This document shows, piece after piece, positions 50,952 to 60,600 of a stretch of 64,000 bases of DNA. The stretch spans positions 496,001 to 560,000 of the forward strand of contig NZ_BBXC01000010.1 in NCBI RefSeq assembly GCF_001570525.1. The letters are read 5' to 3'. Made by a program: the position numbers and the translations under genes. This DNA is from Herbidospora sakaeratensis. Lineage in GTDB: Bacteria > Actinomycetota > Actinomycetes > Streptosporangiales > Streptosporangiaceae. The notes beneath the pieces were generated by a model. The model ran no database searches, was not told the DNA's origin, and worked only from the letters and a program-made list of their open reading frames with translations. Every line of letters starts with the position of its first letter. The stretch's first letter is position 1.

Positions 50952-51325
50952 CGGTCGCGAAACCACTTGAGGACCCTCTCGGCCTTGTTGGCGGCGCTGT
51001 CGACCGTGGCGTCCCACTTGTTCGACTTGCGGGACAGCTGAAGCGCCGTACGCCGCTGATATTCACAATCGCTGATCGCCTCGCCATGAGGGGCTCCGTC
51101 CACACGGGCCACCTTTCCGACGTAGTGCGGGTAGACATCGCTGTGCGGGTAGGCGGAGTTGAGGTGGAAGCCCAGCCAGGTGACATTGGGCGTGTAGAGC
51201 GGGCCGACCTCGACCCCCTCGACGAGGACATGAGCGCCCCCGGCGCCGTCCGGGACGACCTCGACCGGCAGGCCGGCGAAGTGGGCACGAACGGCGTCGA
51301 GAGCTTCGATGACCTTGAGGTTCAT
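50948..51325 (-). CDS. E2-like protein of the ubiquitin-like system
   Basis: A 125-residue protein with an E2-like core: VTWLGFHLNSAYPHSDVYPH then YVGKVARVDGAPHGEAISDC. It has a single cysteine, Cys87 in AISDCEYQRR, the natural candidate for the Ubl thioester. The NSAYPHSDVYPHYVG stretch resembles the FPxxYP region of prokaryotic E2 families. It is coupled to the Ubl gene before it (5-base gap) and to the JAB-E1 gene after it. Confidence 0.75.
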   Translation of the reverse strand: MNLKVIEALDAVRAHFAGLPVEVVPDGAGGAHVLVEGVEVGPLYTPNVTWLGFHLNSAYPHSDVYPHYVGKVARVDGAPHGEAISDCEYQRRTALQLSRKSNKWDATVDSAANKAERVLKWFRDR

Positions 51326-51330
51326 CAAGA

Positions 51331-51597
51331 TCAGGAGTTGTCGTCCGGGGCGACGGCGAGGAAGTCCTCGTTGCGGTGGACGTTGATCGCCTCGTCGTCG
51401 TCGACCGGGACGAAGTGGTTGCCCTGGCGGACCGACAGGACGAAGTTCTCCTGAATGAGAACACCCTGGCGGATCGCCTCGAGCTTGATGCCCCGGCCGG
51501 TCGTCGCGCGGTCGGGGAGAACCACCGGCTGGTGGTTCACCGTCACGTTGACCGGCTCGAGCCGCGAGCCCAGGACGGACACAGTCTGCTCAGACAT
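51331..51597 (-). CDS. Ubiquitin-like beta-grasp protein
   Basis: An 88-residue protein with one multiubiquitin-type beta-grasp domain: VTVNHQPVVLPDRATTGRGI, KLEAIRQGVLIQENFVLSV, VDDDEAINVHRNEDFLAVAP. The TTGRGIKLEAI helix is typical of that family. It is the first gene of the Ubl-E2-JAB-E1 operon. The C-terminus ends APDDNS with no glycine, unlike canonical ubiquitins whose C-terminal Gly is adenylated. Confidence 0.8.
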   Translation of the reverse strand: MSEQTVSVLGSRLEPVNVTVNHQPVVLPDRATTGRGIKLEAIRQGVLIQENFVLSVRQGNHFVPVDDDEAINVHRNEDFLAVAPDDNS

Positions 51598-51744
51598 CGC
51601 GCCCAGCCCCTTCCCGCTCCTCGGCGTGATCGCTGATGGTGGTGACTCTCACTGTGCTCTCCTCGTCTCCGAGGCGGGCACATCCGCTGTCGCTTGGAGG
51701 GATACTCCAGCGGCGGTAGGGTCCAAGAGCGTGGCCAAACGCGT

Positions 51745-51792
51745 AGGCCCCACGAACGTGCTCGACCTCAGGGTTGGGCCCGCGTGGGGCCT
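51745..51792. other. Long-arm stem-loop upstream of the Ubl operon
   Basis: AGGCCCCACG (51745-51754) pairs with CGTGGGGCCT (51783-51792) across 28 bases; on the plus strand it is followed by TCCTTTTG. It lies in the gap between the Ubl operon (start 51597) and the divergent gene at 52044. It may be a terminator, a small RNA, or a leader structure of the operon. Confidence 0.4.
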
Positions 51793-52043
51793 TCCTTTTG
51801 CCAGTAACGAGTAGAGCACGAGTCGTAGTTGGCGGCAACTCAAAACCCAACCTGTGGGTGTACGCCGCTGATTCGATCCCACATGTTGTGTCTCCCGGCG
51901 ACAGTCGAGTGAACCTTCGAACCTAACACCCCGCTCCGACATTTCTTTTAGCCCGCCCATCGACCCCGCCTCCCAGCCGACCCGAAGGAGGCTGCGGTTG
52001 ACTGAGTCGGTGTGGGGCGCATCTGGTTGCTTTCGGTGTCGGC

Positions 52044-53573
52044 GTGATGTCATCTAGTGATATGCGTCGGTGGGCAAAGCTGAACGAGCGCCAGATCGCG
52101 ACCCTGCGCCGCATCGCGGACGGCGAGTCGGTCACCGCCAAGGACAGTGATCTGGCTCGTACGGTCTACGCACTCCGGGACAGGGGGTTGATTTCGATCC
52201 CCCGGACAAACGGCATATGGATCGCTGAGGTAACCGAGGCAGGCCGCTTCTATCTCGCGAATGGCTGCTACCAGGGCACTTCGGCTCTGACGTCTCCCAC
52301 CGCGAGTTCCAAGAGCAAGAGCGGACGAGCTGCCGACCTCAAGCTGCAAACGCCTCATGCCCTAGCGGTTGAACTGATCAAGCGGTTGCAGAAGGGAGGG
52401 GGGACGCTGCATGTCCAAGACTTAGATGAGGCCACTAGGGCGCTTCATCGACGGGCACTGGACGCGGCCAAGCGTCATGGGCTGATCCCTGAAGGCTTCC
52501 GCCTCCTACATACCGGTCGCGACCGCGGAGATCTCATCCTCCGGCTGGAGGATGAGGCGCATCCCGACGGGACGGACTGGAACCGCGTCCGATTAAGCGC
52601 TCGTGATCTGATCACCGACCCTCAGGAGCTTGCGAACTGGCTTCGAGAAGATCGTCGCTCCATCGACGTCACCGACGCCATGATCGGCCGCGCTCTGGAA
52701 GTGGTAGGCGCCTTAGCGGAGGGGCTGCTGCCACGCGGCCACAGCGTGGGCGTATCTAGGCGGGGCAAACCACGTGGCCTCCACGCACACGCGCGTGGAC
52801 ACCAGTACGCGCTGAGCATCAAGGAGGAACTCGACCGTGTTCCTCGCGTCTATACCGAAGAGGACCTCCGGAGCCGAGGGCTCTACGCCTGGCAACGGGT
52901 CACGCCTGAGTACGACGAGGTCCCGTCAGGTCGGCTCAGGCTCGAACTGGGGGAAGGGAGTGGTCTGCAGTGTTGGGCGGACGACAAGCGTTCACGTCTG
53001 GAGGACAAGGTACGAACGGTCGTCAATGCGATCGAGCGCCTCTCGGAGGCTGATCAGCAGGCGCGTTTGGCGCGAGAGGAGGCACAGCGACAACGCGATG
53101 AGAAATGGCGACGCCAGGAGGAGGAACAGCGACGACAAGCGGCCGCGCGGCAAGAAGAGCGCGATAGGGAGCTTGCGCAAGCCGCCGACCAGGCGCAGGA
53201 GGAGCACAGGCGGCGAGCTTTCGGGCAAGCGCTAGAAGGATGGGCTAGCGCAGCGGCTATTCGCGAATTCTGTCTGGGACTGGAGGCACTTGCTGCGACT
53301 CTGCCCGAACAAGAGGCAACGATCGCCCAGTGGGTGACGTGGGCGCGAGAACAAGCTGATCACATGGATCCCCTGAACACGCCGAGCGTGCTGACCGAGG
53401 TGAGCTTTGACATCGAGCCGACGGCGGAAACCTTGCACCGCTACCTGCGAGAGGAGAAGCGAGGCGAACGAGATGCACGACCAGAAGAGCCCACTGAGGT
53501 CAGGTATGACGTTCTCTATCCATCAGCATGGCGATGGGGACGCCCAGGTCGTTCTCAATGGTGGCGGCGGTAG
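52044..53573 (+). CDS. Large charged protein with coiled coil, function unknown
   Basis: A 509-residue protein common in actinomycete accessory DNA. An N-terminal winged-helix-like region (LNERQIATLRRIADGESVTA, VYALRDRGLISIPR) is followed by an alpha/beta part and a long charged coiled coil at about 330-400 (EAQRQRDEKWRRQEEEQRRQ). The start codon (52044-52062) is uncertain and lacks a clear Shine-Dalgarno. It overlaps the convergent gene at 53500 by 74 bases. Role unknown. Confidence 0.65.
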   Translation: MMSSSDMRRWAKLNERQIATLRRIADGESVTAKDSDLARTVYALRDRGLISIPRTNGIWIAEVTEAGRFYLANGCYQGTSALTSPTASSKSKSGRAADLKLQTPHALAVELIKRLQKGGGTLHVQDLDEATRALHRRALDAAKRHGLIPEGFRLLHTGRDRGDLILRLEDEAHPDGTDWNRVRLSARDLITDPQELANWLREDRRSIDVTDAMIGRALEVVGALAEGLLPRGHSVGVSRRGKPRGLHAHARGHQYALSIKEELDRVPRVYTEEDLRSRGLYAWQRVTPEYDEVPSGRLRLELGEGSGLQCWADDKRSRLEDKVRTVVNAIERLSEADQQARLAREEAQRQRDEKWRRQEEEQRRQAAARQEERDRELAQAADQAQEEHRRRAFGQALEGWASAAAIREFCLGLEALAATLPEQEATIAQWVTWAREQADHMDPLNTPSVLTEVSFDIEPTAETLHRYLREEKRGERDARPEEPTEVRYDVLYPSAWRWGRPGRSQWWRR

Positions 53574-54384
53574 TCGTAGCCCCGCGCTTGCGTAGTGCCT
53601 CGATTGCCCGGTCGAGGAGATGGCCGAGCCGTAAAACTTCGGTGCGCAAGGCGATCAGCTCATCGAACCGCGCAACGGTCTCCTCTCCGCACCACTGCCG
53701 TACAAAGGCATGGACGGGTTCGCGTTCGTGCAGCCGGAACTGGGGTTTCTCGCGAGCATCCTGCCATGATCGCCGATAGGACATCCCATAGAGCGCCTCA
53801 TCACGGAGGTCAGCCTCTCCGCTGTGAATCGCCTCCATTACCTCGTTGCAGAAGACGTTGGCGATGGTCGGCATCAGTCGTCGTGCCGCTTGCCAAGGAC
53901 TGATCAGCGTCCCATGGCGATCACGAAAGGCCAGAGGGTCGTCTCCTATTTCTTCGGGGGTGAGTCCTAAGCGTTCCGCCATACGCATGGGGTTGTCGAT
54001 CCGAAGGACTCCGGTCTCACTCCTACTTCGACCGAGGACCAGCTGCCGGCCAAGTCCGCAGTTCTTCACGACGAGCAACGCGGCTTCATACTCGACCGCG
54101 CCGTCAGCCATAGCGGATGCTTCTCTAACTGCCAGCAGTCGCTGTTCGTCGTTGAGCCGCGGTTTGATAGCGGCCCAGCGATCCAGTAGAGAGGTATGGG
54201 AGACCCATTCCTGTAGCCCGGAGTCGTCGCCGTCCAGACGGCGGATCCTGATCGAGCCGTCGCTGTCCCTTATTCTGATGATTGTTACGCGGTGAACCGG
54301 CTCGCCCAGCGACCTCGGCCGCTCGCGATAAGCCCACTCTTCTCCAATCTCCACGCCTGACAGTAACTCCGATTTTGTGACCAT
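53500..54384 (-). CDS. Protein of unknown function
   Basis: A 294-residue protein: RVTIIRIRDSDGSIRIRRLD near the N-terminus suggests a small beta domain; the rest is mainly helical (LIALRTEVLRLGHLLDRAIE, ALRKRGATTTAATI). No recognised motif. It converges on the 52044-53573 gene and the two overlap at their 3' ends, so they may regulate each other by antisense transcription. Confidence 0.6.
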   Translation of the reverse strand: MVTKSELLSGVEIGEEWAYRERPRSLGEPVHRVTIIRIRDSDGSIRIRRLDGDDSGLQEWVSHTSLLDRWAAIKPRLNDEQRLLAVREASAMADGAVEYEAALLVVKNCGLGRQLVLGRSRSETGVLRIDNPMRMAERLGLTPEEIGDDPLAFRDRHGTLISPWQAARRLMPTIANVFCNEVMEAIHSGEADLRDEALYGMSYRRSWQDAREKPQFRLHEREPVHAFVRQWCGEETVARFDELIALRTEVLRLGHLLDRAIEALRKRGATTTAATIENDLGVPIAMLMDRERHT

Positions 54385-54694
54385 GGGGTCACTTTCGGCA
54401 ACATCTGGCCAATCGCTCAGCTGGCAGCGAGTTCTCGCTGCAAGCCAGGGGATCGGTCTGGGCGTTTAAGGTCGTGCAGGACAAGGTTGACCATCCATCG
54501 GTGAAATCAGCTCGGTGGAGCCCTCCAGAAGTACTCGCATGCCGCTCGAACTGCATGGATGGGATTGTCGGCAGGTGCAAAGTGATCTGTGGCATTAGGC
54601 CGGGCGGCGTGATTCGGCGGCTACCGAATAGATGAAGTCACAGGTCGTATGGGTGGGGTGCCAGGGATTCCAGCCCGGAACCTACGATTCAAAA
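54385..54694. other. Gap with second, degenerate tRNA-Lys 3' end (54651-54696)
   Basis: No gene. GGGTGGGGTGCCAGGGATTC (54651-54670) is followed by CAGCCCGGAACCTACGATTC (54671-54690). Aligned to 46693-46738 it has five substitutions and one missing base. On the minus strand it is a decayed tRNA-Lys 3' half, with the T-loop TTCGAAT changed to CTGGAAT, in the same orientation as the first copy. Probably an old attachment site between two islands. Confidence 0.65.
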
Positions 54695-57604
54695 CTATCT
54701 TTCGTCAGGGGCGGGTTCTGTGCCGAGCCCAGCCAAAACGGCCACATCGGGGTCGAGGTCGCTCACGGGAACGGAGTCCACGTCTTCGACTTCCTCCGTA
54801 AGAGTGGGCAGGACGTACTCCTGACCCAAGCCGGCCAGATGGAGGGGCAGCGGCAGGCTCAGGGCCTCCGGGTAGTCCGGCGGCTGCCGGAGTTGGTGCA
54901 CGGCCAGGGCCAGTGACTCTGGGTCGTCTCCTTCTTCCGGGTGACACCCGAGAACGGCGATCTCGACGAGTCCAGGGCTCCAGCCCTGCTTGTCCGCGTC
55001 GATCGTCTGTTCTCCGGTGGCCCCCGGCCGGGGACCGAGTTTGTCCGCCGCCACTGCGGAACTCTTGAACTGCACCGGCTTCGGTGTGGTGCTGTAGAAG
55101 ACCCGGCCTTCGCCGCTGTTCTCCGGCACCCACAGGTGGGTCGAAAGGCCGTTCGTCCCGCCCTTGGCGTTGACGCCCCACCACTGGGCCGTCTCTCTTC
55201 CTCGCGCCGTCCGGACCCGGATCAAGCGCAGGTCGGCGTCCAGGCGCCGGGCGGGCGCGTGCCCGTCGCGGACCTTGTCGGCCTGGACACGGCCGTCCTG
55301 CAGCCAGGTCCAGTGGGAGCGGGCGTTCTGGCCGTGGGCGAGCAGGAGCGTGGGCTTCCCACGCAGGGAACGCCGCATCTGCTGGAGCCACTCCTCCGTG
55401 TCGCGGCGCTGCTCCTCCATGTCCCGACGCCAGCTTCCTCGACGACCGGAATCGGGGTCATCTGGTGAAATCTCGGCGAGCCGCGTCAATTTCAGCAGCA
55501 TCGCGGGGTACGGGATCCACGCGCCGGCCCCGTCGTCCGCGTCCGTATCCCATCCGTCGACAGAAGCGATCCCACTGCCGAAGCCCTGCGGGGTGACCAG
55601 CACGGCGACCGGGACGTGCGCGGCCCAGCGGTTGCGCGCTGTCCGGTTCTTCCGTACCAGCCAGACGGCCGCGTAGCGCAGGCCGTCGGGCAGGCGGTCA
55701 CCGAGGCCGTGCTCCGGGTGCACCCGGGCACCGAGTTGACGCAGGCCGTCGTCCCACGCCATCGAGGCGCGGTAGACGACGTTCTTCAGTGTGTCGTAGC
55801 GTCCGGCCTTCTTGGGCACGGCCACGAACTGGGTTACCGCGTGGGCGTCCGCGAAGCCGAGCCGGAGCGCGAATTTGGGGTCGTGGTCGCCCGTCTCGAA
55901 GTCGTCCCGCCGGTCGATCTCCACCAGCGCCAGGGTGGGAGTCTCGTCCTCGGTGTCGCGGCCCAGCCAGGACCTCGCCGAAGCCCGGCGGCCGTGAACG
56001 GCGGCGCTGATCGTTGTTGAGCTGCGTCGCTCACCTTTCGAGGGGAGCGGCAGGCCCTCGGCCAGACCGTCGGTGAGTTTCAGGCAGCGCACCTTGACGG
56101 TGAGCTCGGGCGACTGCCATTCCAGCACTACCGGCGTCCCCGGCCGAGCGGCTTCGTACGACTCCTCCGCTACAGGTGCGCTCTCGTCCTTGAGCCCGAG
56201 AAGGCCGGTGAGTGCCGTGACGGCGGCCTCCCGCATCTCTCTGGTCTGCCACAGCAGCCGTACCTCCAGCAGCGGCAGTGCTCCCGGGCCTGCTGGTGGA
56301 CGCAGCCGGGAGAGCGCGAAAGCCGCGGCGGTACGCCGTTCGGTGGCCTTACGGACGTCCTCCTGCGGCTGGTTCTCCTTCTTCACGGTAGGAGGGGCGT
56401 TGACGGGTTTCGGGCCCGCGCGCCGGGTTCGTACCAGCGGAGGGGTGGCCCGGAGTTCGGCGGGGAGGGCCTGCTCGGCCCATTCGGCCAGTTCGGAACG
56501 CTGGTGGGGCATGAGCCCCGGTTTCACGCCATGTGAACCCATGGCGGTGCTGTGGACGATCCCGGCCCGCAGGCCACCCTCCAGCCAGCCATCCGGCGCG
56601 GAAAGGATCTCATCCGGGCCGGGCAGAGAGGCCGCAAGGGAGATGCCCTGCAGGATCCGAGCGGGCCCGCCGTTCACCCAGTCGGTGACCCAGCCGCCCG
56701 TCTCCCTGTCCCAGCGGCGTTCCATCCGGGCCAGCGCGTAGCGTTCGCTGAAGGGTGCGCCGGGCAGATACGGCACCTGGGGGCGGAGGAGCACCGTCGA
56801 CTTGCGCCGGAACGGGAGCCGGACCCGGCCGCTTGCGGTGCTGACCCGGGTCGCCCAGCGGCGCACGCCGGAGTGCAGGTGAAAACGGGGCAGCGGATCG
56901 AAGGGGACGGTGTGGAGCGTGATGTTGAGAACGATCGAGTACCACCACGTCCGCGTGCCCTGGGTGAAGGGCAGGGGCTGAGAGACGAGCTCGGCTCCCT
57001 GGTCCCGGGGACCACGCGGCACGGCCCGGAAGCCGAGCCTGCCCGCGGCGTGTTCGTAGGGGCCCAGGGCGAGCACACGCCTGGCCAGCCAGTCGGTGCT
57101 GAGGGTGAACTGATGTGGCAGTGGTGCGGCGCCACCACCGACGGCCGGCGGGCAGCAGATCAGCTCGGCATCAACCGGTTCCCAGGTGGGAGGGGTCGCC
57201 GCCAGCATCGCGCGGACGTCCGTCAGGACGGCCCGATGTTCCCGCTCCGGCCGAAGATCTGCCAGCCAGCGGTCGACCAGGGAACGGAGCACCGGCCCCG
57301 GCAGTGGATCTGGCACGTCATCGGGAACGTACAGCCAACCGGAGGGACTGTTCCCATCCGGTCCGGAAGGCCGGGGCATCACCAGGACGTCAGGTGCGAA
57401 AGCCTGGATCACCTGCTCAAACCGATGCGTGGGGACGGTACGGAAGGGCTCCGCACCCTCAGGTCGGGCCAGGTTGCAGAGCCCCAGGATGGACTCCCGC
57501 CAGTGTTCAGGGAAGGCGAGCGCGCGGAATCGCTGGACACGACCGGCATCGTTGGCGACGGGCTGCCAGGAGGCGGTCTGGATGGTGTCGTAATTGGCGG
57601 CCAC
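54695..57604 (-). CDS. pPIWI-RE family PIWI protein
   Basis: A 969-residue protein of the prokaryotic pPIWI-RE family. The N-terminal half fits the pPIWI_RE X region (VAANYDTIQTASWQPV), the middle a MID-like region (LPLLEVRLLWQTREMREAAV) and the C-terminal half an RNase H-like region (PTLLLAHGQNARSHWTWLQD, LRLIRVRTARGRETAQWWGV, with the Arg-Glu pair that names the family). The GTG at 57604 has GAGGA upstream and follows the helicase stop by eight bases. In this family the PIWI protein is thought to use a guide to recognise invading nucleic acid, with helicase and REase partners. Confidence 0.85.
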   Translation of the reverse strand: MAANYDTIQTASWQPVANDAGRVQRFRALAFPEHWRESILGLCNLARPEGAEPFRTVPTHRFEQVIQAFAPDVLVMPRPSGPDGNSPSGWLYVPDDVPDPLPGPVLRSLVDRWLADLRPEREHRAVLTDVRAMLAATPPTWEPVDAELICCPPAVGGGAAPLPHQFTLSTDWLARRVLALGPYEHAAGRLGFRAVPRGPRDQGAELVSQPLPFTQGTRTWWYSIVLNITLHTVPFDPLPRFHLHSGVRRWATRVSTASGRVRLPFRRKSTVLLRPQVPYLPGAPFSERYALARMERRWDRETGGWVTDWVNGGPARILQGISLAASLPGPDEILSAPDGWLEGGLRAGIVHSTAMGSHGVKPGLMPHQRSELAEWAEQALPAELRATPPLVRTRRAGPKPVNAPPTVKKENQPQEDVRKATERRTAAAFALSRLRPPAGPGALPLLEVRLLWQTREMREAAVTALTGLLGLKDESAPVAEESYEAARPGTPVVLEWQSPELTVKVRCLKLTDGLAEGLPLPSKGERRSSTTISAAVHGRRASARSWLGRDTEDETPTLALVEIDRRDDFETGDHDPKFALRLGFADAHAVTQFVAVPKKAGRYDTLKNVVYRASMAWDDGLRQLGARVHPEHGLGDRLPDGLRYAAVWLVRKNRTARNRWAAHVPVAVLVTPQGFGSGIASVDGWDTDADDGAGAWIPYPAMLLKLTRLAEISPDDPDSGRRGSWRRDMEEQRRDTEEWLQQMRRSLRGKPTLLLAHGQNARSHWTWLQDGRVQADKVRDGHAPARRLDADLRLIRVRTARGRETAQWWGVNAKGGTNGLSTHLWVPENSGEGRVFYSTTPKPVQFKSSAVAADKLGPRPGATGEQTIDADKQGWSPGLVEIAVLGCHPEEGDDPESLALAVHQLRQPPDYPEALSLPLPLHLAGLGQEYVLPTLTEEVEDVDSVPVSDLDPDVAVLAGLGTEPAPDER

Positions 57605-57612
57605 GAGGGTCC

Positions 57613-60600
57613 TCAGCGGTGGTGTTCGAGAGTGGACAGAGCGTTGTGCAAGGGCGCGTACAGCAAGGTGGCCAGCGCCGGGTCCGCCGGATCGGGAAAG
57701 CCCGTGGGGTCCGCGCCGGCCTGGAAGTAGGGGTCGAGGATGAAACGGAGCGCGGCCAGCAGCCCGTCGTCCGGTGGAATCGGCTTGGTGGACGCGGGCG
57801 CGAGCGCGAGAGCCGTTCGCGGCGCGAAGCTGGCGTCGACGAACACGACCCGGGCGGGCACACCGCCACGGACGAGGCGGCCGATGACCTGCCACATGGT
57901 GACCAGCTGGTCCCAGGCGAAGGCGCGCTTCTCCCAGGGCGACAGCCGCGAGTACACATAGCGGCGGGACAGCAGCCGCCGCCACTCCTGCCTGGCCTCG
58001 TGGCGGAAGTCCAGACCCGCGCGGTCAAGCCCGGCGGCTTTGGCGACCAGTTCCGCGAACGTGGCCGGACCGTCGCGATCGTCCGCCCGTCGCTGGTTGC
58101 GTACGAACCGGCAGACCCAGTCGTTGACCGCGAAAATGGCCAGGGCCAGATCGTCGGGGCGTGGATGAGGACGGGACAGGAAGAAGGCAGTGCCGAACGC
58201 GGCGTTGCGTTCGGTGTTGAGGATGTTGTGCCCTCGCTCGACCGCCAGCAGCGGTGCGACCAGAAGTTCGGCCTCGTCATCGTCGGCGAACATGGCCAGG
58301 TCGCCTCGGCGCAGTGCGGCGGCGTGCTCCTCGTCCACCGGGCGAGAGCCACGGAGAGACTGATCGAGATCGGCGTCGTCGGACGCCAGGACGCGCACCC
58401 GGCCATGCCATCGCTCGATGCCGTGCAGTGTGTCGGCGACGATGTTCGCCTCTCTGTAACTGCCGACGAGCAAGATCGCTCGGCGCCGGCGGTCGTCCTC
58501 GATGAGGGCGAGCTCCTCCTCCAGGGGGCTGGCGTTCGCCCCACGTCCCGGGCTTCCCAGACGCATGGCGAGGGCTCTGGCCGCCGCGGGCCGGACCTTC
58601 GGGTCGGTCCCCGAGAGCTTCATCGGCTTGCCCTCGGCGTCGTACAGAAACCGGGTGGCGAAGACAGATCGCCCCACGGCCCGGAGGGAACGTTCCGACG
58701 GCATGAGCACCGCGGCGACCGGTTCGAGTACGTGCGCACGGGTCGACGTTCCGGCCCAGCTCGTGCCGGATATGAGGATCACGTGGGGGCCGGGCCGACC
58801 GGCTCCCGGATCGGCGCCGAGGTCGGCCAGGGAGAGGAGCAGCTCCCGGCCGACGCCCGCACACCGGAAGAAGCGCAGCGTGCCGCTGTTCCTGCCGTCC
58901 TCGTCTCGTTCGCGCTCGTCGGGCAGGTACTGGAACCCGAGCACGTTGCCCATCGGCGCTTCGGGGATGAGTGGCGCGTAGTCGAGTGGTGGCCGCCGGG
59001 CCAGCTCGTTTCCCGTCGCGTCCAGGCGCAGCGCCGCTTCGACCTGCGGCCAGAGGAAGGTCAGTCGCTCCAGCCGCTGGTGCAGTGCTGACAGGAGCAG
59101 CAGGAACTCCAGCCTGCGGCAGGTGATGTCGTGCCAGACGGGATCCGAAGCGGGGGCGGGGGTCCGTTCGATCAGCCGGTTCAGCAGTGCCCCGACCCGG
59201 GTGCGGGTCCGGGCGGTGGACAGGGTGTGCAGGAGGTCCCGGGTGGTGTCCACCAGATCGTCGGTGAGGGTGCCGTAAGGGCCGGCACCGCCCAGCGGAT
59301 CGTCGCGGAAGGCATCCAGCAGCGCCGTCAGCTCCGCGCGCAGCGCGTCGAGCACGATGTTCGTCCTGTCGGGTTCGGCCGACTCGTCGTCGTAGGCTTC
59401 GAAGAGTTGCTCTTCGGCCGACACGCCGTCCGCCGACTGCTGTTCACCGAACCAGTCCGCGAGCAGTTTCTCCTGAAGGGTCCATGGGCTGAAGTACTCG
59501 ATGTCGGCCCACTGGAGCAGTTCCCCGTCGGAGATGAGCAGCCGGTAGAGCCGGTCGGTTGCCGCAGACACGACCGTCAGCGCCGAGTTCCACCGCTCGA
59601 TCTCCTGGTCGGTCAGTGGCAGGCGTCCCCGCCGCGACAGTTCTTCGATCTTGTGCGTGTGCAGCTGGTCGAGCCAGGAGTCCGGCCCCGGAGCGACGAG
59701 TGTCGCGGAGGGCGCGAAGATCTCATCGAGCTTCATCTGCACTGAATCGGCCTCGTCCACGATGACGATGTCACTGCGCAGGCAGGCCAGTTCGAGATGG
59801 CGGATCCGCTCCTCGTTCAGGTGCCGGGGGACAGCCGTCTGGACCAGGCTGGCCGGGTTGGCTACCCAGATCAGCCCCTCGACCAGATCGCGGGCCGCGC
59901 GGTGGCGGGGGCACCTGGCCCACAGCGGGCAGCCGTGTTGGCTGCCCTTGAGGTCGTCGTCGGTCGCCGGCCGCTCCAGTGACGTCTCGCCGGGCCGATA
60001 GGGCTCGGGAAGCACGATGCCGGAATGCGTGCTGCCGGGACTCGGCCGCCTTTCCGGGAAGAGGGCGGTGCAGGGTGCGTCGGCATAGCGGAGAGGCTGG
60101 ATCGCCTCAGTGCTCCGTAGCGCGTCGACAGCGCAGGCCGTGCTCAGGTCGTCGAAGCCGCGCGCGTCATGGTCGAGCAGGTTGTCCAGGCCGCGGGAGG
60201 CGAGCCGGCGGTGCAGCCGTTGGACATGGGTCTCGCGTGTGGTGGGACCCAAGACCGGAACGGCCGGCAGGTCCAGATCGCGGAGGAGCTCGCACAGTCT
60301 CAACTGCTCCGCCACGTCGCCGACGACCAGGGTGATACGCAGATCGCGCCGGGCGGCCCAGACCGCCAGGAGCACCATGAGGGTGCTCTTTCCGGCGCCG
60401 ACCATGCCCACCAGGTGCAGCAGCCCGTTCAGGCGGAGTTCGTCGCTTTCGCTGAAGCCGCGGCCGTCCGCGTCGCGCGGCGCGAATCTCAGCTCGTGCA
60501 GCCGAGCCTCCCAGTTGCCGGGGCGTTCCACCCCGATGGCCGATTCGTGCTCGTCCATCCATCGTGCGGTGTCGAGCAGCTCGGTCCGGGTGATCGTGCG

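Noticed and set aside
51590-51850. 86-residue gene upstream of the Ubl gene
   Set aside because: It overlaps the Ubl start, has no recognisable motif, and covers the stem-loop and promoter region.
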